DNA of 8,843 bases from an uncultured Amylibacter sp. (GTDB lineage Bacteria > Pseudomonadota > Alphaproteobacteria > Rhodobacterales > Rhodobacteraceae), in assembly GCA_937944065.1 (NCBI GenBank), contig CALDZS010000053.1, positions 1 through 8,843 on the forward strand, in the 5' to 3' direction. Below the pieces are notes generated by a model. It saw only the letters and a list, made by a program, of their open reading frames with translations, was not told where the DNA came from and did not search any database. Position 1 is the stretch's first letter, and each line of letters begins with the position of its first letter. A program made the position numbers and the translations under genes. Of the stretch, positions 1 to 6,860 are shown piece after piece.

Positions 1-2297
1 CGGCTCAACCGATCAAACAGAACAATCTCGTCCAGACGGTTCAGGAACTCTGGTCTGAAATGCGCCTGAACAGCGCCCATCACATCAGCCTTCGCGGCCT
101 CTGTATCGGCACCATCTGGCAGTTCTGACAAAGCTTGCGCGCCAAGGTTGGATGTCAAGATGATCAAGGTCTGTTTAAAATCAACCTTGCGTCCCTGCCC
201 GTCGGTCAGTTGGCCATCATCGAGTACCTGCAACAGCACGTTAAACACATCTGGATGCGCCTTTTCGACCTCGTCAAACAGGATCACCTGATATGGACGA
301 CGACGGACCGCTTCGGTCAGCACGCCACCTTCTTCGTACCCGACATAGCCCGGAGGTGCGCCAAGCAAGCGTGCAACAGAGTGTTTCTCCATGAACTCGG
401 ACATATCAATGCGCACCATGGCTTGGTCATCGTCGAACAGGAACTCTGCCAAGGCTTTGGTCAGCTCTGTTTTACCGACACCTGTTGGGCCGAGGAACAT
501 GAACGACCCTAGCGGTCGCTTGGGGTCATTCAAACCAGCGCGCGCGCGTCGTACTGCGTTAGACACAGCATGGATCGCATCAAACTGACCGATTACGCGT
601 TTGCCGATTTCCTCTTCCATGCGCAGCAATTTTTCTCGCTCGCCTTCCAGCATGCGATCCACAGGAATACCTGTCCAACGTTCAACGACTGATGCGATAT
701 GCTCGGGGCGTACGGCCTCTTCCACCATTACATCTTTGCCAGCTTTCTCCGCCGTCGCCAGTGACTTTTCCAAATCGGGAATGATGCCATACTGCAATTC
801 ACCCATTTTGGCCAAGTTGCCCGCGCGTTTCGCCGTCTCAAAGTCAATCCGCGCTTTATCAAGATCTTCTTTGATAACCCGCGCACCTGCCAACTTGTCA
901 CGCTCGGCCTGCCAGCGCGCAGTCATCTCTGATGACTTCTCCTGCAAAACGGCCAAGTCTTTCTCGATCTTCACCAACCGATCTTTAGAGGCGGCATCCT
1001 TTTCCATTTTCAACGCTTCTGCCTCGATCTGTTTTTGCAACAGGTCACGATCAATACGATCCAGCTCTTCGGGTTTGCTGTCCACTTCCATGCGCAAACG
1101 CGATGCCGCCTCATCCATCAAATCGATGGCTTTGTCGGGCAAGAACCTGTCGGTGATATAACGCTCGGATAGGGTCGCGGCTGCGACCAAAGCCGCATCA
1201 GAAATGCGAATGCCGTGATGCAGCTCGTATTTTTCTTTGATCCCACGCAAAATTGAAATCGTATCAATCACGCTGGGTTCTTCGACCATAATCGGTTGGA
1301 AACGACGTGCCAAAGCCGCGTCTTTTTCCACATGCTTTTGATACTCATCCAGTGTGGTCGCACCAATTGCGTGCAACTCTCCACGTGCCAGCGCAGGTTT
1401 CAATAGGTTCGATGCATCCATCGCCCCATCTGATTTACCAGCACCAACAAGCGTGTGCATTTCGTCGATAAACAAAATGATATCGCCCGCGGCCTCTGTC
1501 ACCTCGGTCAACACACCTTTTAGGCGTTCCTCGAAATCGCCACGATACTTGGCACCCGCAATCAGTGCCCCCATATCCAGCGCCATTAGGGTCTTGCCTT
1601 CGATGCTTTCAGGAACGTCTCCGTTAACGATACGCAGCGCTAAACCTTCGGCAATCGCGGTTTTACCTACGCCTGGTTCACCGATCAAAACGGGATTGTT
1701 CTTCGTACGACGAGTCAGCACCTGCATGGCACGACGGATTTCTTCGTCACGACCGATGATCGGGTCGATTTTACCCTTGCGCGCGCGTTCAGTCAGATCG
1801 ACGGCATACTTTTTCAGCGCGTCATACTGGCCTTCTGCACCTGCCGTGTCAGCTGTTCGCCCTTTGCGCACATCATTGATTGCACTGTTCAACGCCTGCG
1901 CAGTTACATCAGCATCTTTCAATATTTTTTGCGCGTCGGATTTGACAATCGCCAGCGCGGTTAGCATCCGCTCCACAGGTACAAAGCTGTCATCGGCTTT
2001 TTTTGCCAGCTTCTCTGCCTCGGCTAACACTTTGCCCGTTTGCTGATCCAGATAAATCTGTTCATTGCCACCAGTCACCTTCGGCATCTTATCGACGACC
2101 GCGTTCACATCCGCGAGTGCACGGCGCGCGTCACCACCTGATGCGTTGATCAAGTTCGACGCCAAACCTTCGGGATCGTCTAGCAGTGCTTTTAACAAAT
2201 GTTCTGGTGTAAACCGCTGATGGCTTTCGCGCATTGCGATTGTTTGGGCCGCTTGTATCATACCGCGCGACCGTTCGGTGAACTTCTCAAAGTCCAT
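1..2297 (-). CDS. clpB: ATP-dependent disaggregase ClpB, 3'-truncated by window edge
   Basis: ClpB is the cytoplasmic hexameric AAA+ machine that pulls proteins out of heat-induced aggregates together with DnaK/DnaJ/GrpE. The visible 765 residues cover: the N-terminal Clp repeat domain (about 1-145); NBD1 with Walker A GEPGVGKT (206-213), Walker B ILFIDE (274-279) and the Arg finger pair R331/R332; the coiled-coil middle domain (about 405-525) that separates ClpB from ClpA/ClpC; and NBD2 with Walker A GPTGVGKT (603-610), Walker B VILFDE (671-676) and FLNRLDE (751-757). The last ~100 residues of a usual ~860-residue ClpB lie beyond position 1. The start ATG (2295-2297) has an AAGGAG ribosome binding site (2305-2310) seven bases upstream. 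All catalytic motifs are intact and no frameshift is seen. It is transcribed alone, away from its upstream neighbour, which has its own terminator. No internal start with a good ribosome binding site was found for the short ClpB form known in E. coli. Confidence 0.98.
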   Translation of the reverse strand, partial: MDFEKFTERSRGMIQAAQTIAMRESHQRFTPEHLLKALLDDPEGLASNLINASGGDARRALADVNAVVDKMPKVTGGNEQIYLDQQTGKVLAEAEKLAKKADDSFVPVERMLTALAIVKSDAQKILKDADVTAQALNSAINDVRKGRTADTAGAEGQYDALKKYAVDLTERARKGKIDPIIGRDEEIRRAMQVLTRRTKNNPVLIGEPGVGKTAIAEGLALRIVNGDVPESIEGKTLMALDMGALIAGAKYRGDFEERLKGVLTEVTEAAGDIILFIDEMHTLVGAGKSDGAMDASNLLKPALARGELHAIGATTLDEYQKHVEKDAALARRFQPIMVEEPSVIDTISILRGIKEKYELHHGIRISDAALVAAATLSERYITDRFLPDKAIDLMDEAASRLRMEVDSKPEELDRIDRDLLQKQIEAEALKMEKDAASKDRLVKIEKDLAVLQEKSSEMTARWQAERDKLAGARVIKEDLDKARIDFETAKRAGNLAKMGELQYGIIPDLEKSLATAEKAGKDVMVEEAVRPEHIASVVERWTGIPVDRMLEGEREKLLRMEEEIGKRVIGQFDAIHAVSNAVRRARAGLNDPKRPLGSFMFLGPTGVGKTELTKALAEFLFDDDQAMVRIDMSEFMEKHSVARLLGAPPGYVGYEEGGVLTEAVRRRPYQVILFDEVEKAHPDVFNVLLQVLDDGQLTDGQGRKVDFKQTLIILTSNLGAQALSELPDGADTEAAKADVMGAVQAHFRPEFLNRLDEIVLFDRLS

Positions 2298-2377
2298 AAC
2301 GTCACTCCTTATATAAGCACCTGTTTGAAATGTTGCGCCCGCTATGCGGCACGCTGGGGTACAGGCCTTGTTCTATT

Positions 2378-2406
2378 AAGATAGTAGCTCGTTGGTTAAC
2401 TGACAA
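2378..2406 (-). promoter_or_regulatory. Candidate clpB promoter
   Basis: On the minus strand TTGTCA (2401-2406) is followed by a 17-base spacer and TATCTT (2378-2383), matching sigma-70 hexamers at 5/6 and 4/6. The -35 is preceded by C, giving CTTG, the conserved core of RpoH (sigma-32) -35 elements, and the -10 region reads CTACTATCT, rich in C and T as in alphaproteobacterial heat-shock promoters. A start site near 2371 would give a leader of about 70 bases. A dual sigma-70/RpoH promoter would suit clpB, but this is pattern matching only. A weaker alternative is CTTAATA with CCCCAG closer to the gene. Confidence 0.42.
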
Positions 2407-2555
2407 GATCGCGACCATATTATTCCTGTGCTGTTGCGAGTAACCTGTTTGTTAAAATAGAGCCTCACATTTGTTGTTGTCGTCAAACAGTTCTGAAAGG
2501 TCGAGCTTGCAAGACAATCACCAAATCAATCTAGATGTGATCACGTAGCGTGCAA

Positions 2556-2569
2556 TTGAGAAAGATCAA
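2556..2569. promoter_or_regulatory. FNR/FnrL-like palindrome (tentative)
   Basis: TTGAG-AAAG-ATCAA matches the FNR/FnrL consensus TTGAT-N4-ATCAA at 9 of 10 defined bases, with an extra A/T pair outside. FnrL is a common oxygen-responsive regulator in Rhodobacterales. The site is about 150 bases upstream of the proposed clpB -35, far for direct activation, and lies downstream of the hydrolase stop, so its role is unclear and it may be chance. Confidence 0.22.
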
Positions 2570-2585
2570 TCCGTCGAGACGGCAA

Positions 2586-2618
2586 TGATACACCCCGCCA
2601 ATGGAACGGGGCGTATCA
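2586..2618 (-). terminator. Stem-loop terminator of the hydrolase gene
   Basis: A 12-bp stem with a 9-base loop starts 19 bases past the hydrolase stop codon. The arms are GATAC-x-CCCCG and CGGGG-x-GTATC plus an outer T/A pair. The one non-Watson-Crick position is a G-U pair in minus-strand RNA but an A-C mismatch in plus-strand RNA, so the hairpin is fully paired only for the hydrolase transcript. No clear U-run follows, so it may end transcription imperfectly, work with Rho, or mainly protect the 3' end. Confidence 0.65.
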
Positions 2619-2637
2619 CGTATTCTGCCAACATAAG

Positions 2638-3684
2638 TTATTGGATATTTGTGACTGTCATCTTGGCAAAGTATCCCGTGAGCAAAGATTTCATTTGCGC
2701 ATGTAATTCCGCACGATTTCCGCCCGCGCGCTCTTCGCAAATCGGGTCGTCCTCTCCCGATGCTTTGACAATCATGCCACCCATCCGCGTACATTCACCT
2801 AAAAAGCTGAAATGCCATGCGTTGGGCAAATCCTGCAATGTTGCACCTTGAATACGCCTACCAACGGGCCGTGCATCAATAGCTGCGGGAATTTGGTCGA
2901 ATTCACCAAGGTTCATCAAATGGACGGGTGTCCTGATCGACGAAAGGCTTTCATCAGTATATGCCGCAGACAAGGCAGGATCGATGGCAACAGTTCGGGT
3001 AATCCGTGCATCTGACATATCCGCTTCGTACTGCATCTTATCAATGTCGATGATGGATGCGCCACCCGCAGCCAACCATTCGCAATCCCATTTGCCAACA
3101 TTGTCATCGCAATAGGATATATACGCAGCCTTGTTTACACGTGCGCCAGCCAATGCAAGTGCTGTGTGAGCACCCAACGAAAAACCCATCGCAGTAACGC
3201 TAGACATATCTGGACTGTATGCGTCCAACGCACCTGACGCTGTGTGGCTCAGAATTGCCGACATGTCTGCAGGCCGCTCCCAAATCTTAACTGTATTCTG
3301 CGGAGTACTATCGCCAGATGTTGTGCCGGGATGATTGGGGGCTAGAACCAAATATCCTTGATCGGCGATATGGGAAGCAATCCAAGCCAGATTCACCGCA
3401 TTCCCACCCGAACCGTGCGACAACAGAACAATTGGGTGCGATCCATGTGCGATGCTGGCGTCCAACGAAACGGGCGTGCCTTTAAACACAGCATTCTTTC
3501 CAAGCTGCGTTTTTGTACCGCTAGTCCCATCCTCTGGGTAATAAATGTGCAGAGCAATCGGGGCAGAACGATGCGGTGCGGTTATCATCGTCTGTGCGTA
3601 GCCAGCGCCAAGCGCTGACTGAGCCGTCAAAACCGCAAGGCCAGCGGCAGCGGCGGTTGTCTTCATTATAGGTCGTATCATCAT
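2638..3684 (-). CDS. Secreted alpha/beta hydrolase, dienelactone-hydrolase-like (COG4188 type)
   Basis: A 348-residue predicted serine hydrolase. Residues 1-26 form a signal peptide (MMIRPIMK, then an Ala/Leu-rich core ending SALG), so the enzyme should act in the periplasm or outside. The fold signatures are an oxyanion-hole strand and loop LLSHGSGG (about 87-94), a PNHPG loop (116-120), the nucleophile elbow GFSLG with Ser169, and a C-terminal HFSFL with the likely catalytic His291. The acid is probably Glu261 or Asp263 in LGEFD. Cys192, 201, 298 and 316 could form disulphides after export. The start at 3684 is chosen because AAGGA (3693-3697) is suitably spaced and the signal peptide begins there; the in-frame ATG at 3741 would add 19 charged residues before it. 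The gene is divergent from the AraC-type regulator across a short operator-rich gap, suggesting control by it. The substrate (an ester or lactone is likely) cannot be told from sequence; true dienelactone hydrolases use Cys and this has Ser. Confidence 0.9.
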   Translation of the reverse strand: MMIRPIMKTTAAAAGLAVLTAQSALGAGYAQTMITAPHRSAPIALHIYYPEDGTSGTKTQLGKNAVFKGTPVSLDASIAHGSHPIVLLSHGSGGNAVNLAWIASHIADQGYLVLAPNHPGTTSGDSTPQNTVKIWERPADMSAILSHTASGALDAYSPDMSSVTAMGFSLGAHTALALAGARVNKAAYISYCDDNVGKWDCEWLAAGGASIIDIDKMQYEADMSDARITRTVAIDPALSAAYTDESLSSIRTPVHLMNLGEFDQIPAAIDARPVGRRIQGATLQDLPNAWHFSFLGECTRMGGMIVKASGEDDPICEERAGGNRAELHAQMKSLLTGYFAKMTVTNIQ

Positions 3685-3735
3685 GGCATTTATCCTTTTA
3701 TGTGTGTGGTTGATGATCCCTAACTGTCTTTCATG

Positions 3736-3741
3736 ACGCAA
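3736..3741 (-). promoter_or_regulatory. Weak -35 candidate for the hydrolase gene
   Basis: TTGCGT on the minus strand, followed after 17 bases by GATCAT, is a poor match to the sigma-70 consensus (3/6 and 4/6). It lies six bases from the edge of the tandem repeat at 3748-3791, the usual geometry for an activator touching the polymerase at a weak promoter. This fits activation by the divergent AraC-type protein but is inference. Confidence 0.3.
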
Positions 3742-3747
3742 AAATAC

Positions 3748-3791
3748 GTCCTAGATCGGGATGTAGGACGTACTTGATCGCGATATGGGAC
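3748..3791. promoter_or_regulatory. Tandem 22-bp direct repeat, probable AraC-type operator
   Basis: Two copies of a 22-base element lie back to back at 3748-3769 and 3770-3791 and agree at 17 of 22 positions. Conserved blocks are GT-x-CT, GATCG-x-GAT and GGAC at the end. A period of 22 bases is close to two helical turns, as in operators of AraC/XylS proteins, where two subunits bind the same DNA face as direct repeats. The first copy is nested in a perfect 9-bp inverted repeat, TACGTCCTA (3745-3753) with TAGGACGTA (3764-3772). The second copy covers the -35 (TTGATC, 3774-3779) of a possible regulator promoter. Confidence 0.62.
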
Positions 3792-3801
3792 AAGATAAGG
3801 T
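3774..3801 (+). promoter_or_regulatory. Candidate promoter of the AraC-type regulator
   Basis: TTGATC (3774-3779), a 16-base spacer and TAAGGT (3796-3801) give modest sigma-70 matches (4/6 and 3/6). A start site near 3808 would leave about 22 bases before the ATG at 3830 and would exclude the ATG at 3785. The -35 lies within the second 22-bp repeat, so binding there could repress the regulator's own gene. Confidence 0.28.
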
Positions 3802-3829
3802 CGAACCAACCCACAAAGGCCGCCAACAC

Positions 3830-4804
3830 ATGATAATGATTCCCCTGCCATTCTTGTTCTCTTTAGCCGCAATGTTAGTGGCGTGGCGTATGTCTAAAAA
3901 TCTCGAGCGGCAGAATTGGTGGATGATTGGTTTCCTATGCTTATTCGCCCTGCAAGAAGTCCTGATTGGCACACGCTATGGTTACAGTGTTGAATGGATC
4001 AAATTTGTACAACCAATCAGCGCCGCTATGTTGGCACCCGCCGCTTATCTTGGATTTCGTAATCCGCCTCTGGGTAAACGCACCTTACTGCATTTAATCC
4101 CACTGACGGCTGTTATCACCGCCAGTTGGTCTTGGCTGGTCGTCATGGATTTGGTACTGGCCCTAACCAACGTGACATATGCTGGGTTGCTGGCGGCGTT
4201 GGGTTTGCGGGGTGCGGATGCGTTGGATTGGGCACCCCTATCACGAATGCGCAGCTTGCAACGTTTGCTTTGGGTGACCGTAATGGTGTTATTAGTGTCT
4301 GGGCTAACAGATGCGCTGATCTCTCTCGATTTTTGGCGAACTGATGGGGCCAACACCAGCAATATCGTTGGGGCCGCAACCTTGTTTGGGTTTGCAACCT
4401 TGCTGGGCCTGCTTGTGTTAAATTCTTATCGTGCGGGGAAAACCGCAACCGCACTGGTGGCGTCAGACGTCCCAAACAAAGCCGCGTTCGACACTTTAGA
4501 CGCCAACCTGAAATCATCAAAGCTATACTCTGATCCAGATATCAACCTAGGCCGTATCGCCCGCCGTTTGCGCCTGCCATCACGCGATGTTTCCCGTGCG
4601 ATCAACACGCACGCGGGTGAAAACGTTTCGCAATACATCAACCGTTTGCGGATTAACGAAGCCTGCCAAATGTTAACGGAAACCGACATGCAAGTTACCC
4701 AAGTTATCTATGCCGTCGGGTTCAATACAAAATCAAACTTCAACCGCGAATTCGCACGGATCACTGGCGATACTCCGTCCGCTTGGCGTGCCAAAGCGGG
4801 CTAG
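3830..4804 (+). CDS. Membrane-anchored AraC-family transcriptional regulator
   Basis: A 324-residue two-part protein. The N-terminal ~200 residues are strongly hydrophobic with about six or seven membrane segments (around 3-19, 31-47, 58-75, 86-111, 113-126, 145-167 and 178-198). A short linker leads to a C-terminal AraC-type DNA-binding domain (about 229-321) with both helix-turn-helix units: INLGRIARRLRLPSRDVSRA and VTQVIYAVGFNTKSNFNREF, then the family's GDTPSAWR ending. Such proteins replace the usual cupin-like sensor with a membrane domain, so the signal is probably sensed in or at the membrane. The start at 3830 is preferred: AAAGG (3815-3819) lies ten bases upstream and the first helix begins at once. 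The in-frame ATG at 3785 has no ribosome binding site and sits inside the 22-bp repeat; ATG at 3836 is another option. It is divergent from the secreted hydrolase, its likely target, and is followed 58 bases later by the SIMPL gene. The ligand is unknown. Confidence 0.92.
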   Translation: MIMIPLPFLFSLAAMLVAWRMSKNLERQNWWMIGFLCLFALQEVLIGTRYGYSVEWIKFVQPISAAMLAPAAYLGFRNPPLGKRTLLHLIPLTAVITASWSWLVVMDLVLALTNVTYAGLLAALGLRGADALDWAPLSRMRSLQRLLWVTVMVLLVSGLTDALISLDFWRTDGANTSNIVGAATLFGFATLLGLLVLNSYRAGKTATALVASDVPNKAAFDTLDANLKSSKLYSDPDINLGRIARRLRLPSRDVSRAINTHAGENVSQYINRLRINEACQMLTETDMQVTQVIYAVGFNTKSNFNREFARITGDTPSAWRAKAG

Positions 4805-4809
4805 AACAC

Positions 4810-4838
4810 TTTACACACGTTCGTGGGCTGTCTAGCCT
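4810..4838 (+). promoter_or_regulatory. Candidate promoter of the SIMPL gene
   Basis: TTTACA (4810-4815), 17 bases, then TAGCCT (4833-4838): a 5/6 -35 but only a 3/6 -10. A start near 4845 would give an 18-base leader with GGAG. Read-through from the regulator gene is equally possible, as no terminator hairpin is seen in the 58-base gap. Confidence 0.28.
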
Positions 4839-4862
4839 GGGTAGATCAAACGGAGCCATACT

Positions 4863-5573
4863 ATGAAAAATCTCAGCAGCAGTTTAGGCGCTATTGCCAT
4901 CGGCCTAGGTATTGCTATCGCTGGCTATTTCATAAGCCAAACCATGTTGAACCACCGCACAGGGTCAAATCCTGCGCGGGTTAAAGGTTTGTCGGAACGG
5001 ATCGTGCCCGCAGACAGCGCCAGCTGGAACTTATCCTATTCGGTAACTTCCAGAGATTATGATGCGATTGGTGATACCTTCGCAACGGCCACTGCCAACC
5101 GCGACGCGATCAACGCGGTGTTGGCCAAAGCAGGCTTTGACGCATCCGAGGTTAACCTATCCCCCTTGCGCAAACGCGATCATGTAGAGCGTGGTGTAGA
5201 GCGTCAGATTATCGACAGATACTACTCGGTCAACGGAACGGTTACCATCAGCACGACTGACCCTGCCAAAATCGAACCAGCTCGCACACCGGTTTTCTTG
5301 CTGGCGCAAGACGGGATCACTGTGCAAGAGCAATATCTCGACTATCGATTTACAAAGTTAAACGAGATAAAACCAGAAATGTTGCGCGAAGCCACAGAAA
5401 ACGCGCGCATCGCAGCAAACGAATTCGCTTCTAATGCGGGCGTCAAAGTTGGCGGCATTCAAACAGCATCGCAAGGCGGGTTCCAAATCAATGATGCTGA
5501 AACTGGGTCGTTTGGGCTGGATAAAATGGTACGCGTGGTTACCAATATTACCTTCTATCTCGAAAACGACTAA
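4863..5573 (+). CDS. SIMPL (DUF541, COG2859-like) protein with N-terminal membrane anchor
   Basis: A 236-residue protein with one hydrophobic segment at 8-28 preceded by few charges, so it is probably an inner-membrane-anchored periplasmic protein; no lipobox is seen. The rest matches the SIMPL/DUF541 pattern: an opening VKGLSERIVPADSASW (40-55), a central region with YYSVNGTVTI (120-129), and a closing ENARIAANEFASNAG (179-193), then QGGFQI (204-209) and KMVRVVTNITFYL (221-233). SIMPL proteins form oligomeric assemblies in the cell envelope of bacteria and have been linked to stress tolerance in a few cases, but no general biochemical role is settled. The start has GGAG (4852-4855) seven bases upstream. 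It follows the AraC-type regulator by 58 bases on the same strand and may share its transcript. Its TAA overlaps the stop of the convergent amidohydrolase by four bases. Confidence 0.92.
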   Translation: MKNLSSSLGAIAIGLGIAIAGYFISQTMLNHRTGSNPARVKGLSERIVPADSASWNLSYSVTSRDYDAIGDTFATATANRDAINAVLAKAGFDASEVNLSPLRKRDHVERGVERQIIDRYYSVNGTVTISTTDPAKIEPARTPVFLLAQDGITVQEQYLDYRFTKLNEIKPEMLREATENARIAANEFASNAGVKVGGIQTASQGGFQINDAETGSFGLDKMVRVVTNITFYLEND

Positions 5574-6739
5574 TCGCGTTTCTTGTGATCCGCGCCTCCT
5601 AGAAGGTCGCGCGTGATACGCTCGAATATCGCGGCCCCGACGGGGATCAACGCATCTGGGAAATCGTAATCAGGATTGTGCAACGCAGCATAATCTTCGC
5701 CTGGCCCAAGGCACAGCATTGCCGCTTTCGCACCCCAACCAAATACGCCGAAATCCTCTGACGCGCGCATCGGCAGACCAGCATCGCCATGTGGAATTCC
5801 CAGGGCGTCCATCGCCTGTGTGGCAACGCGCACAGCTTCTTCATCATTGATGGAAGCAGCGAATTCATCGCACACCGCAAACGAAACGTCCAAACCAGCT
5901 GCCTCCGCAGCATCAGTCGCCAAGGCACGTGCCCTGCTGACCATATCGGCCATCGCGTCATCATATGCCGTGCGCAAGGTAACGTAGATCACCGCGTCGC
6001 TTGGCGCGACCCCAAAAGTAGGTTCACCGATATTCACATGCGTGATGGTCGCCAGTTTAAAGTCGCCGTCCAACGCACCCCCTGTACCCAAACCTGCCAA
6101 AGCTGGGATCAATGCTGCGACAGCACCAGCAGGCGATACGCCATCCTCTGGTGTGGCAGCATGCGCAGTTTTCCCGCGCAACTTAATTTCCAACCCTTGG
6201 GATGCACAATTGATTAACCCCGCGCGAGTGGAAACAAAACCAAACGGTCGGCCGGGTTCATTGTGGATGGCAAAAGCCCAGTCAGGTGTGATTGCGGCAA
6301 ATGCTGGATCGGCGACGACTGCACGTGCACCGCTGCCGTCTTCCTCGGCAGGTTGAAACATCAACACAACGCGGCCACGCGCCACGGGGTGACGATGCAG
6401 CAAACGTGCCAATGCCAGCAACATGACCATGTGTCCATCATGCCCGCATAAATGCCCTTTGCCAGGTTGTTTCGACACCCAAGCCGCATCCGAGATTTCT
6501 TGGATCGGCAGCGCGTCAAGTTCAGCGCGAAACAAAACCGTCGGGCCATCCACACCACTATCAAACACCGCCGCGACACCGTGGCCGCCAAGATCCGTGA
6601 TAATCTGCGACGGCTGTAACGCGGTCAACGCAGTCACAATTGCCCGCGCAGTTTCACACTCTTCGCGAGAAATTTCGGGGTACATATGTAAGTGGCGTCG
6701 TAGCTCTGTCAATTCAACAATATCGGAATTCGTCAGCAC
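5570..6739 (-). CDS. M20D-family metal-dependent amidohydrolase (HipO/IAA-amino acid hydrolase type)
   Basis: A 389-residue cytoplasmic enzyme of full family length; no signal peptide. Members remove acyl groups from N-acyl amino acids or related amides (hippurate, auxin conjugates, N-acetyl compounds) using a dinuclear metal site. Visible motifs: RRHLHMYPEIS (14-24); RAELDALP (71-78) with catalytic-site Asp75, where many relatives have Met in place of Leu74; HLCGHDGH (96-103) with ligands Cys98 and His100; FQPAEE (128-133) with the catalytic and ligand Glu pair; IHNEP (158-162) with His159; the dimerisation or lid segment GKTAHAATPEDG (189-200); SEDF (327-330); and the terminal ligand His354 in LHNPDYDF. 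The start is GTG at 6739 with AAGAAGGG (6747-6754) seven bases upstream. It is divergent from pyrF and convergent with the SIMPL gene, so it seems to be a single-gene unit. The exact substrate cannot be inferred. Confidence 0.95.
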   Translation of the reverse strand: MLTNSDIVELTELRRHLHMYPEISREECETARAIVTALTALQPSQIITDLGGHGVAAVFDSGVDGPTVLFRAELDALPIQEISDAAWVSKQPGKGHLCGHDGHMVMLLALARLLHRHPVARGRVVLMFQPAEEDGSGARAVVADPAFAAITPDWAFAIHNEPGRPFGFVSTRAGLINCASQGLEIKLRGKTAHAATPEDGVSPAGAVAALIPALAGLGTGGALDGDFKLATITHVNIGEPTFGVAPSDAVIYVTLRTAYDDAMADMVSRARALATDAAEAAGLDVSFAVCDEFAASINDEEAVRVATQAMDALGIPHGDAGLPMRASEDFGVFGWGAKAAMLCLGPGEDYAALHNPDYDFPDALIPVGAAIFERITRDLLGGADHKKRD

Positions 6740-6765
6740 AAGGATTCCCTTCTTGGTCGCAGCGA

Positions 6766-6794
6766 ACGTTAGTTGCGCTGCACAATAGCGTCAA
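6766..6794 (-). promoter_or_regulatory. Candidate promoter of the amidohydrolase gene
   Basis: On the minus strand TTGACG (6789-6794) is separated by 17 bases from TAACGT (6766-6771). The -35 matches 5/6 and the -10 only 3/6. A start near 6759 would leave about 20 bases, just enough for the ribosome binding site before the GTG start. Confidence 0.33.
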
Positions 6795-6808
6795 GCGATG
6801 GGTCGTTA

Positions 6809-6814
6809 TTGACT
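6809..6814 (+). promoter_or_regulatory. Possible -35 element for pyrF
   Basis: TTGACT is a 5/6 match to a sigma-70 -35 in the 121-base gap shared with the divergent amidohydrolase gene, but the base pairs at the right distance downstream (about 6832) give only a very poor -10. I cannot place the pyrF promoter confidently. Confidence 0.2.
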
Positions 6815-6860
6815 TTTGTCGCGATAGATCACAAAGACGGGCAATCCAAAGGAGAACCCC

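Larger units (their letters stand above)
2298..2637. other. Intergenic region between the hydrolase gene and clpB
   Basis: This 340-base gap contains no credible gene; short frames here have no ribosome binding site. Both flanking genes are on the minus strand, so it holds the hydrolase terminator (2586-2618) and the clpB promoter candidate (2378-2406). In between are an FNR-like palindrome (2556-2569) and an isolated 8-bp palindrome GTGATCAC (2537-2544). The clpB-side ~290 bases are long for a simple promoter, leaving room for upstream regulation. Confidence 0.6.

Noticed and set aside
1850..1990. Internal start for a short ClpB form, as at Val149 in E. coli
   Set aside because: GTG at codon 143 has no ribosome binding site and ATG at codon 111 has GGAG too close to it; nothing supports use of either.
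601..2046. Long plus-strand reading frames at 601-1161 and 1354-2046
   Set aside because: They lie wholly inside clpB in antisense, have Ser/Arg-rich low-information sequence, and the clpB frame is continuous with all motifs intact.
2319..2451. Nine-base direct repeat ACCTGTTTG at 2319-2327 and 2443-2451 upstream of clpB
   Set aside because: Only nine bases and 124 apart, with no symmetry or promoter-related spacing; easily chance.
2537..2544. Palindrome GTGATCAC
   Set aside because: Eight bases with no extension of the arms; not enough for a regulator site.
3685..3741. N-terminal extension of the hydrolase from the ATG at 3741
   Set aside because: It adds 19 charged residues before a clear signal peptide, and the ATG at 3684 has a well-placed AAGGA.
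3785..3829. Start of the AraC-type regulator at 3785
   Set aside because: No ribosome binding site, the ATG lies within the 22-bp repeat, and the added residues are polar and precede the first membrane helix. ATG 3830 is preferred.
4045..4689. Several overlapping frames on both strands within the AraC-type gene
   Set aside because: Shadows: the regulator frame has clear membrane segments and two helix-turn-helix motifs across the whole stretch.
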